From Actinomyces sp. oral taxon 414 (GTDB taxonomy: Bacteria > Actinomycetota > Actinomycetes > Actinomycetales > Actinomycetaceae), in the NCBI RefSeq assembly GCF_001278845.1, contig NZ_CP012590.1, forward strand, positions 2,232,001 to 2,296,000: DNA of 64,000 nt. The letters are read 5' to 3'. The translations under genes and the position numbers were made by a program. The notes under the pieces are model-generated. The model was not told the origin of the DNA. It ran no database searches and was given only the letters and a program-made list of their open reading frames with translations. Positions 39,836 to 47,034 of this stretch are shown here, piece by piece. The number at the start of each line of letters is the position of its first letter. The first letter of the stretch is position 1.

Positions 39836-40086
39836 CAGGTGGTCCAACGGAACACAAGTGGCCCAAGCAGAAGAGCGCCGCCAAGATCCCGCCGGCGACC
39901 CCGCATCACCGCCCGCCGAATAACCTTCTGGAGCGCGAAGCCGCGCGGCCGGGCCTGGACGACGGGGGCGCGGACGTCCGCCCCGCCCCCGGGAGGAACC
40001 CGGCGTCCCACTCACCATTCCACCGGATGGCCTGGACGCCCGCCCCGCCCCTGGAGGAGCCCCTCCCCGAGCTCGGGAGACTCCGC

Positions 40087-41421
40087 TCAGCCCCGGCGCG
40101 GGCGAGGCGCCTGAGATCGCCCCGCCCGCCCCCGCCCGGGCCGCCCGACGGCGAGGACCGCGAGCGCGTAGAGCGCCGGGATGAGGGCGCACACGAGCAG
40201 GGCCGGGCGCAGGCCCGTGCCCGAGTCGCCCGGCAGGATCCGCGCCAGCCCCGCCAGGGCGCCCCCGGAGGTCGCCGAGCCGGCCAGGCCGCCCGCGGTG
40301 GCAGGCCCGGCGCTCGCCCCCAGGTCGCCGGCCAGCGCCAGCAGGGCGAACATCGCGCCCCCGCCGGCGGGGAAGCGGGCGGCCGTCAGGGAGGTGGCGC
40401 CCGGCCACATGAGGGCCACGAACAGGCCGGTGCCCGCGCAGGCCAGGAGCGTGAGCGCCGGGCGGGAGGCGGTGGCGGCCACGAGGTAGCAGGCGGTGGC
40501 GCCGGCGCCGGAGACCACGAGGCAGGCCCGCAGGGGCAGCCGATCCCCGGCCAGGCCGTAGCCCGTGCGCCCCAGCGCCATGAGCAGGGCGAAGAGCCCC
40601 GGGCCGAGCAGGTCGCCGAGCTCCTTGCTCACGCCGGCACCCTGCTGGGCGAAGAAGCTGGACCACTGGCTCATGGTCAGCTCGCTCGCCCCGCCCATGG
40701 CCATGAGCGCCAGGGCGAGGAGGAGGGCGGGGGCGCCCAGTAGCGAGCGCAGCGGGGTGCGCTCGGCGTCGGGGACGGTGGCGGGCATGGGCACCCGGGC
40801 GAGCACGACGGCGTTGACGGCTGGCACCGCGGCCCACACCAGCGGCAGGACCCGCCACGAGGCGGTGCCCAGCAGGGTCAGCAGCGCCGTCGAGCCGAGC
40901 ACCACGGCGAGCTGGCCCCAGCAGTAGAAGGAGTGGAGCAGCGCCATGCCCGATTCCTTCGAGCGCCCGGGTTCGGCGGGCAGGTGCTCGACGACGGGGC
41001 TGGCGAGGACCTCGATGAGGCCGCCGCCCACGGCGTAGACGGCGGCCGCCGCGCACAGGGAGGCGAAGGGGGCGCCCGTCCGGGTCGGCAGGAGGCCGAG
41101 CAGGACCAGTCCGGCGGCGGCCAGGACGTGGGCGAGGACCATGAGGGGCCGGTAGCCGAGGCGGTCGACGAGCGCAATGGCGGCGGTGTCGGTGAGCAGC
41201 TGAACGAGGAAGTTGAGGGAGGCGAGGATGCCGAGCTGGGCGACGTCGACGCCCAGGCGGGTGTGGAAGACGACGAAGAGCAGCGGGGCAAGGTTGTTGA
41301 CAATGGCCTGGACGACGAAGCTGACGTAGGTGGAGCGCCGGGTCGCGGTCCACGAGATCGGCCGGCAGGACCGGAGGCGCCGGGGGCCAGGCGGGGCGGC
41401 GGGCTGGGGGCTGCGCGTCAT
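40087..41421 (-). CDS. MFS transporter
   Basis: 444 residues from ATG 41421 with GGAAGGCG upstream; the longer frame crosses the divergent promoter region. About twelve hydrophobic segments: STYVSFVVQAIVNNLAPLLFVVFH, IALVDRLGYRPLMVLAHVLAAAGL (MFS loop 2-3-like), GLFALLMALGRTGYGLAGDRL (second-half equivalent). A Pro/Arg-rich tail (GRPGRGRAGRSQAPRPRRG) ends the protein. Similar to fucose/sugar-type or YfkF-like MFS proteins, but the substrate cannot be told. Divergent from the ClC gene. Confidence 0.8.
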   Translation of the reverse strand: MTRSPQPAAPPGPRRLRSCRPISWTATRRSTYVSFVVQAIVNNLAPLLFVVFHTRLGVDVAQLGILASLNFLVQLLTDTAAIALVDRLGYRPLMVLAHVLAAAGLVLLGLLPTRTGAPFASLCAAAAVYAVGGGLIEVLASPVVEHLPAEPGRSKESGMALLHSFYCWGQLAVVLGSTALLTLLGTASWRVLPLVWAAVPAVNAVVLARVPMPATVPDAERTPLRSLLGAPALLLALALMAMGGASELTMSQWSSFFAQQGAGVSKELGDLLGPGLFALLMALGRTGYGLAGDRLPLRACLVVSGAGATACYLVAATASRPALTLLACAGTGLFVALMWPGATSLTAARFPAGGGAMFALLALAGDLGASAGPATAGGLAGSATSGGALAGLARILPGDSGTGLRPALLVCALIPALYALAVLAVGRPGRGRAGRSQAPRPRRG

Positions 41422-41566
41422 TGGGCGCCTTCCGGTGTCGGGTGTCGATCGGGCCAGGCGCACCCAGCCTACCCGTGAGAGCGCCGGGCGGCGGGAGACC
41501 GGGGCGGCGGGAGACCGGGCGCCGCCCCGGCGCCGGAGCGGCGGCGCGGGCTTAGGCTCGGGCGCG

Positions 41567-42883
41567 ATGGAGTCGTCCGCACCCGTATCCCCGCCCGCGC
41601 CGCCCGCGCCCTCCCCCGCGCCGTCCTCCTCCCCCCGGCGTCTGGTCCTGGCCGTCGTGCTCACGGGCGCGGCCGCGGGACTCATCGGCATCGCCATGGC
41701 CCTCCTGCTGGAGGGCTTCGAGACGATCTTCTACGGCGTGGGCCGCGGCTCCCTGCCCGAGCGCGTCGCGGCCGCCCCCGCCTGGCGGCGCGTGGCCGCG
41801 CCCGCGCTCGGCGGGCTCGTGGCCGGGGCCCTGTGGTGGTGGGAGCGGGCCACGGGCGGGGTCGTCGGGGTCGAGGCCGTCGTGGCCGACGCCTCCGGGG
41901 GGCGCGCCCGCGCGATGGGCGTGCTGCGGCCCTTCGCCGACGCCGCCCTCCAGGTGCTGACCGTGGGGTCCGGCAACTCGGTGGGCCGCGAGGGGGCGCC
42001 GCGCCTGGCCGCCGGGGCGGTGGCGGTCAGGATCGCGGCCCGGCTCGGGATCGACCGGACCTGGGCGCCGCTGCTGGTGGCCTCGGCGGCCGGGGCGGGG
42101 CTGGGGGCCATGTACAACGCGCCGCTGGGCGGGGCGGCCTACGCCGTCGAGCTCGTCATGGTCGCGGGCACCCGGCGGCGGGGGATCGCGATGTCCGTGG
42201 CGGTCTCCTGCCTGGCCGTGGCAGTCTCCTGGCTCCACTCGGGCGGGCGGCCGAGCCTGGAGATGGGCGCTGCCCCGCTGACCTGGCCGACGGCGGCGGC
42301 CTGCCTGCCGGTGGCGGCGGTGGCGGCGGGGCTGGGGCGCCTGGCCCGCGGCGGCTGGGCCCGGGCCAGGCGCCACCGGATGCCCGACGGGTGGGGCCTG
42401 CCGCCGGCGATCGGCGCGGCCGGCCTGGTCACGGGTGCGGCCTCGCTGTGGCTGGCGGTCCTGCCGGGCAATGGCCGGGATGCCTTCCAGGCGGCCCTGA
42501 GCTCCCCGGCGGTGCCGGGCGCGGCCGCGGCGCTCGTGGGCGTGGTCGTCCTCAAGCCGCTGCTGACGGGGGCGACGCTGGGCGCGGGGGCGACCGGCGG
42601 CCTGCTGGCGCCGTCCTTCTCACTGGGGGCGAGCGCGGGCGCCGCGGTCGCGGTGGGGCTGAGCGTCCTCGGCGCCCCGGTGAGCGTGGCGGCCCTGGCG
42701 CTCGTGGGCGCTGGGGCGGCGCTGGCGGTCACGCAGCGCGCCCCGGTCTTCGCCGCCGTCTTCGTCTGGGAGCTGACCCGCGCCCCCGTGTGGACTCTGC
42801 CCGTCCTGCTGGCCGTCTGCCTGCTCGCCGCCGGCCCCCGCCCGAGCATCATCGGCCGCGGATTGCGCCGGGGGCGGTCGTAG
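41567..42883 (+). CDS. ClC-family chloride channel/transporter
   Basis: 438 residues from ATG 41567; TAGGCT lies 8 nt upstream, so it may be leaderless. ClC signatures: VLTVGSGNSVGREGAPRLAAGAVA (equivalent of GKEGP/GREGP) and AGLGAMYNAPLGGAAYAVELV (GxFxxP-like). Ten or more hydrophobic segments. No C-terminal CBS pair. The usual GSGIP filter is here GSGNS, so anion selectivity may differ from E. coli ClcA. Role in ion or acid homeostasis inferred only. Confidence 0.8.
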   Translation: MESSAPVSPPAPPAPSPAPSSSPRRLVLAVVLTGAAAGLIGIAMALLLEGFETIFYGVGRGSLPERVAAAPAWRRVAAPALGGLVAGALWWWERATGGVVGVEAVVADASGGRARAMGVLRPFADAALQVLTVGSGNSVGREGAPRLAAGAVAVRIAARLGIDRTWAPLLVASAAGAGLGAMYNAPLGGAAYAVELVMVAGTRRRGIAMSVAVSCLAVAVSWLHSGGRPSLEMGAAPLTWPTAAACLPVAAVAAGLGRLARGGWARARRHRMPDGWGLPPAIGAAGLVTGAASLWLAVLPGNGRDAFQAALSSPAVPGAAAALVGVVVLKPLLTGATLGAGATGGLLAPSFSLGASAGAAVAVGLSVLGAPVSVAALALVGAGAALAVTQRAPVFAAVFVWELTRAPVWTLPVLLAVCLLAAGPRPSIIGRGLRRGRS

Positions 42884-42910
42884 GCCGATCGGCGGTCGGG
42901 CCGGGCCCGG

Positions 42911-43951
42911 TCAGGGGGCCCCGGCGACGGTGGATTCGCGCACGACCAGCTCGGGCACGAAGGTCACGTGGCGCACCGCCCCGCCGTCGGCCAGCAGCAG
43001 GTCCGCGGCCGCCCAGCCGATGTCGCGCATGGGCTGGTGAACGCTGGTCAGCGGGGTGATGAGCTCACCGGCCACGGAGATGTCGTCGTAGCCGACGATC
43101 GCCACGTCGCCGGGGATGGACAGCCCGCGCCGTCGGATCTCGCGCATGGCGCCGATGGCCATCTGGTCGTTGGCGCAGAACAGGGCCGTCGGGGGGCCCG
43201 GGCCGTCCAGCAGGCGGGCCGCACCGACCGCACCCGCGTCCGCCGTGTAGCTCTGGCCGTCGCACACCGCCTCGGTCTCGACAAGGACCTCCTGCGCCTC
43301 CAGCCCCGCCGCGGCAATGGCCGCCAGGACACCGGCGCGCCGGTCGACGGACTGGCGCACCGACGCCGGCCCGTTGACGAAGCCGATCCGGCGGTGCCCC
43401 AGGGACAGCAGGTGCTCAACGGCGGCGCCGGCCCCGGCGACGTCGTCGCCCGAGACGGTGGGCAGCTCGGCGGTCAGCGGCGGGTGGTCCATGAGCACGA
43501 CCCTGATGCCGCGGCCGGCCAGGACGGCGAGGTTGTCCAGGGTCGAGTCCGAGGGGGTGATGATGACGCCGCGCACGTCCAGTCCGGCCAGGAGGCTCAT
43601 GAGCTCGCGCTCGCGATCGGGGTCCGAGTCGGTCGAGCCCAGCATGGGCACGCGCCCGCCCTGGCGGAGCCGGTCCTCGATCCCGCGGGCCGCCTCGGTG
43701 AAGAAGGGGTTGGAGATGTCGTGGACGAGGACACCCACGAGGGAGGACCCGCCGTGGCGCAGGCGCCGCGCCGTCTCGGAGCGCACGAAGCCGAGCTCGG
43801 CGATGGCCGCCTCGACCCGCTCCCGCGTGCCCCGGGCGACCCGGTCGGGGTGGTTGAGCACGTGGGAGACCGTGCCGACGGAGACGCCGGCCAGCTGGGC
43901 GACATCGCGCACCGAGGGGCGGGACGGACGTGACGGGGCTGGAGTATCCAT
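42911..43951 (-). CDS. LacI-family transcriptional regulator
   Basis: 346 residues. N-terminal HTH SVRDVAQLAGVSVGTVSHVLNHPDRVA, then the periplasmic-binding-like core (LVGVLVHDISNPFFTEAARGIEDRL, GVIITPSDS, HLLSLGHRRIGFVNGP, VAIVGYDDISVAGELITPLTSVHQP). AGGAG lies 6 nt before the ATG. Likely a repressor of sugar genes. Candidate sites with the LacI-type pattern lie upstream at 44239-44254 and before the rhamnosidase at 47002, so it may control that locus (inference). Confidence 0.9.
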   Translation of the reverse strand: MDTPAPSRPSRPSVRDVAQLAGVSVGTVSHVLNHPDRVARGTRERVEAAIAELGFVRSETARRLRHGGSSLVGVLVHDISNPFFTEAARGIEDRLRQGGRVPMLGSTDSDPDRERELMSLLAGLDVRGVIITPSDSTLDNLAVLAGRGIRVVLMDHPPLTAELPTVSGDDVAGAGAAVEHLLSLGHRRIGFVNGPASVRQSVDRRAGVLAAIAAAGLEAQEVLVETEAVCDGQSYTADAGAVGAARLLDGPGPPTALFCANDQMAIGAMREIRRRGLSIPGDVAIVGYDDISVAGELITPLTSVHQPMRDIGWAAADLLLADGGAVRHVTFVPELVVRESTVAGAP

Positions 43952-44238
43952 GATGCTCTCCTGGACCGGGTCCGGGGGCGCGCGGGCGGGCGCTCGGCGT
44001 CGCCCCCGGTCTCACTATTGTTCCGCAGATCGCACCGCCGCGGTGCGAAGACGACGATCGGGTTCAGAATCGGTCTTGCCGACGATGGCGCGCAACACCG
44101 GGCCCCTCGTGATTAATCCGTTTCAAAGCATGTCGCCCCCGGTACGACCTTCGAGCAAGTGCCGGGGGCGGGCGCCTGAGCGGCCATCCGATTGCGGTCC
44201 CGCCTCCCCCTGACGCCGGAAGAGGACGGCCCACTTTT

Positions 44239-44254
44239 GTAAAACGGTTTAAAA
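44239..44254. promoter_or_regulatory. LacI-type operator-like site
   Basis: GTAAAACGGTTTAAAA, centred on AAACGGTTT. A weaker relative, TTTGAAACGGATTAA on the minus strand, lies at about 44111-44125. Both are within 310 bp upstream of the LacI gene. Confidence 0.4.
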
Positions 44255-44660
44255 ACTGATGGCGCAGTTCGTCGTCATGTTCGCGGCGCGGACGACGGCC
44301 TCGTCGCCGCCCCGCACGGGCGCGACGGCGGCCAGACACACGCCCGTCGCCATCACGTTCAACAGCACCGCCCCGCACGGGCGCCCCGACGACGCCCCCT
44401 GGCAGGGGCTGCTCACCCGCCCGGTGGTCCGCGCCGAGCGCCGGCCCGCCCCTCCGGTGAGCCAGCGGCCCTCCCGGCGAGCGGGGTCCGCCCGGTCCCG
44501 CCCGTCCCTCCCGCCGACCGTCCGGGCGGAACCGGGCGAAACCGGACCAGCACGATCCCGGCGGGGATTGACGAGGTGTGCGAGACGCATGTGGCACTCG
44601 GGATCGCCGCGGTCGAGTCCCGGACGAGGTGCCAAATACGGCCGCGATGAATACTGCACG

Positions 44661-44877
44661 CATTGAGCCTTTCTCACCGGGAGCGGCGATCCGTGGGCCC
44701 GGGTCCGTGGGCCGGACCGTCATAATGGCGCGGGCGTAGTGGTGCCGCGGGCCCCAGAAGGGGCGCCACGGGCTGGCTGACAACCACGACGGGCGCTCCG
44801 GCGAGCGAACGGGACCCGCGGGCCGCGGCGCAGGCCTCCCCGGGCGCCCCGACGCCCAAGACATGCACTTCGCACTC
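44661..44877. mobile_element. Family B element remnant, cut by a family C terminus
   Basis: Left end CATTGAGCCTTTCTCACCGG. The inside matches, in reverse, the right part of the element at 56.1 kb (CCACGACGGGCGCTCCGGCG). It stops inside the hairpin at CACTTCGCACTCGAAAG, where a degenerate family C end (TTTATTCAGGGAGCGTCTGG) begins. Confidence 0.6.
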
Positions 44878-45028
44878 GAAAGTTTATTCAGGGAGCGTCT
44901 GGGGACATTTCCCGGGTGCGATATTATGATGGTCCGCTCCCGTGGTGTGTCATGGATGTGGAATAAACGTTCGCATGAGTTCAGAAGGATTTGGGGCGTC
45001 GTCATGACGTATGCCATAGGATTGATAG

Positions 45029-45406
45029 ATGATCAAGTTCGACGAGTTGCTCGCCGATTATTCCTGGACTCTGAAGGGCCTGCGACTCACGGCCGAGAAG
45101 GTGTCCGAGGGCTGCGACTTTCGTGATGGATGGCGCCCTCTTTCCCTGAATCGCCTTCCCGATGGAGATCTCGTCCGGGTTTGCCGGAATGGTCGGGGGA
45201 TTGTGCTCGTTCCGGTCGGGGCCCGGGGTCGGGCTCATTTCGGCCCGGGTGTCCGTGTCGGGTCCGGTCGGGGTGCGGGGTGTCCTCGGCGGGTCCGGCC
45301 CGGTTGGTGCTGGAGGTGTTGTTGTGTCTGGTGGGGCGGTATAGTGAACAGGGTGTCATGTTACATGTTTGCAAGATGGTGCTCCGACACCGACTTTTCC
45401 GCATGA
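45029..45406 (+). CDS. Doubtful ORF upstream of the CRISPR array
   Basis: Begins MIKFDELLADYSWTLKGLRL and looks protein-like for about 65 residues (to GIVLVPVGARGRAH), then turns into Gly/Arg/Pro-rich sequence as the DNA becomes GT-rich repeats. Probably the 5' fragment of a lost gene, now fused to CRISPR-leader DNA. No cas similarity is seen. Confidence 0.25.
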   Translation: MIKFDELLADYSWTLKGLRLTAEKVSEGCDFRDGWRPLSLNRLPDGDLVRVCRNGRGIVLVPVGARGRAHFGPGVRVGSGRGAGCPRRVRPGWCWRCCCVWWGGIVNRVSCYMFARWCSDTDFSA

Positions 45407-45581
45407 CCTGGTTGAAAGTTGGCGCGCGGAGGGCTCTGAGGGCCGTCGGTGGCGCTTGGCGTGATTCCGCCACTATGTGCTAGTCTGAGTCCGGTGCTGG
45501 CCGGTTCGGAGGGGTGCTTCCGGGGCCGGTGGCGCTCCGGGCCCTCGAAGTGGCGTCATACCGCCACTCTCGGAGGCAGGG

Positions 45582-46254
45582 GTCAGGGAGCACCACGCAC
45601 CTGTAGGTGCATTGAGACCGAGCTCGTCGACGATCTTATTGCGATTCGGATCCGTCAGGGAGCACCACGCACCTGTAGGTGCATTGAGACTTGCCCCACT
45701 TGGGGGCGGTAGCGTCCTGTGCTGGCGGTCAGGGAGCACCACGCACCTGTAGGTGCATTGAGACCACTTGACGTAGAGGTCGTCTGCGTCAAAGCGTCAG
45801 GGAGCACCACGCACCTGTAGGTGCATTGAGACTTGCCCCACTTGGGGGCGGTAGCGTCCTGTGCTGGCGGTCAGGGAGCACCACGCACCTGTAGGTGCAT
45901 TGAGACCACTTGACGTAGAGGTCGTCTGCGTCAAAGCGTCAGGGAGCACCACGCACCTGTAGGTGCATTGAGACGCGTTAGCCCTTTAGCACATCTCTCC
46001 AGGCCGCCCGGTCAGGGAGCACCACGCACCTGTAGGTGCATTGAGACTGGTGGAATACCTGTAGGGCCTCGTCCGCCGTCGCCGGTCAGGGAGCACCACG
46101 CACCTGTAGGTGCATTGAGACCCCACGGGGTGACGAGGGCAGCGAGGACGACGAGGATGTCAGGGAGCACCACGCACCTGTAGGTGCATTGAGACTCGAG
46201 GGGTCCAAACATGACGGTTCCTTTCAGGTGGGGTCAGGGAGCACCACGCACCTG
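45582..46254 (+). CRISPR. CRISPR array: nine full 37-nt repeats plus a truncated tenth
   Basis: Repeats at 45582, 45654, 45728, 45796, 45870, 45938, 46011, 46085 and 46159, all identical, from GTCAGGGAGCACCACGCACC to GGTGCATTGAGAC, with an internal palindrome GCACCTGTAGGTGC. Spacers are 31-37 nt. Spacers 2 and 3 are repeated exactly as spacers 4 and 5. The tenth repeat (46233-46254) stops after 22 nt at a family C element end. The 3' end ATTGAGAC resembles the 8-nt crRNA handle of type I/III arrays, so transcription is probably left to right with the leader at left. No cas gene is found in the window, so the subtype is undetermined. Confidence 0.97.
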
Positions 46255-46498
46255 GAAGGTTATTCTGGGGGCGTCTGGGTATGTCGAGTCCTCCTCATCG
46301 GGGAAGGGTTCCGGGGCGGGGTCGGTGGGGAGGGCACATTCTGCGTCCGGTTCGCCAGCCCCTGCCCGTCATCCTCCGCGAACGCGCACCTCCCATCTGC
46401 GCGTTTGACTGGAGACCTGCGCGCTCGCGGAGAACCGGGGGACTCCCGGCGGGGCCGTCCAGGCGGGCGCCGGACCCGCCGCCCACTGAATAACCTTC
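46255..46498. mobile_element. Family C hairpin element joined to the CRISPR array end
   Basis: Left end GAAGGTTATTCTGGGGGCGT follows directly on the truncated CRISPR repeat; right end CACTGAATAACCTTC. Cargo: 46378-46433, a shortened relative of the palindrome at 6601 with the same CCTCCCATC loop. No target duplication and no rest of the CRISPR repeat on the far side. Confidence 0.7.
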
Positions 46499-46546
46499 AC
46501 TGACACAGCCGGTCCCTGAGGCGGAACGATCCGCTGCGTCGAATTC

Positions 46547-46572
46547 GGGCGAGGACGGTGAGGTCCTCGCCC
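46547..46572 (+). terminator. Terminator-like hairpin
   Basis: GGGCGAGGAC-GGTGAG-GTCCTCGCCC, a 10-bp perfect stem followed by TTCTTGCT. It may end CRISPR-array or remnant transcription. Confidence 0.5.
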
Positions 46573-46675
46573 TTCTTGCTACTCGACCGCGAATACCATC
46601 GCGAGCCGCACGGTCTCCCGGCCGCACGAGGACGACGGTCATCGAGCGGCGATCAGCGCGCCATCCGTGTCGGGT

Positions 46676-46962
46676 CATTAAGCCTTTCTCATCAGAAGCG
46701 GTGGCTTGGAGGCCGGAGTCGGCGCGATGACGCACGATCGTGGTGGGGCGTGTGAGGCTCCCGGGGCTGACCGGGGCGTGGGCCTCTGCGGGGAGGGCGG
46801 TCGCGGACCAGGCGGCGGCTGCAGGTGCGGGCCGGGCGGCGGCCGCTGCGGGTGCCCCGAAGACCGCCCCGGCCGCGAAAACGGCGCCCCGGACCCGCGA
46901 TGCTCCGCCTGGGACGGAGAAGCCGTCCGCGGACCGCCGTTCCCGGCGAGAAGGGCTCAATG
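46676..46962. mobile_element. Family B element, 287 bp
   Basis: Left end CATTAAGCCTTTCTCATCAG, right end GGCGAGAAGGGCTCAATG. The inside is GC-rich and lacks the clear GTGCAC hairpin of other copies. No coding sequence. Confidence 0.55.
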
Positions 46963-46994
46963 GCGGGGATGTGTCCGTCCCCGGGACGTCACGA

Positions 46995-47013
46995 TACGAT
47001 CTGAACCGCTTCA
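46995..47013 (+). promoter_or_regulatory. Promoter -10 and LacI-type operator of the rhamnosidase gene
   Basis: TACGAT at 46995-47000 as -10, overlapped by TGAACCGCTTCA (47002-47013), a near-palindrome of the LacI-family type, 22 bp before the ATG. Candidate target of the LacI regulator at 42.9 kb. Confidence 0.5.
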
Positions 47014-47034
47014 ACGACGAGCGATTGGAACGAC

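Larger units (their letters stand above)
39111..39928. mobile_element. Family C element, outer copy interrupted by a second element
   Basis: Left end GAAGGTTACTCTGG at 39111, right end CGAATAACCTTC at 39917-39928. The inside contains the CGGCGTCTCGCATGTCGTGACG segment and the TTGGACCAC hairpin arms, separated by an inserted element at 39429-39835. No gene in this block. Confidence 0.6.
43952..45581. other. Degenerate region between lacI and the CRISPR array
   Basis: Contains a LacI-type site (44239), a family B remnant cut by a family C terminus (44661-44877), a possible ORF (45029) and the probable CRISPR leader (about 45350-45581, including the AT-richer TAGTGAACAGGGTGTCATGT). On the minus strand, ending at TAA 44249, a frame reads GAVLLNVMATGVCLAAVAP and MTTNCAISF; it looks like the 3' remnant of a gene I cannot identify. 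Confidence 0.5.
46499..47034. other. Non-coding stretch before the rhamnosidase gene
   Basis: Contains a terminator-like hairpin (46547-46572), a family B element (46676-46962) and the promoter/operator of the next gene (46995-47013). I see no gene; an Ala/Gly-rich open frame here runs through the family B element. Confidence 0.55.

Noticed and set aside
44259..44666. Plus-strand ORF next to the LacI-type site
   Set aside because: Product is Arg/Pro/Ser-rich; the minus strand looks like the 3' end of an old gene instead.
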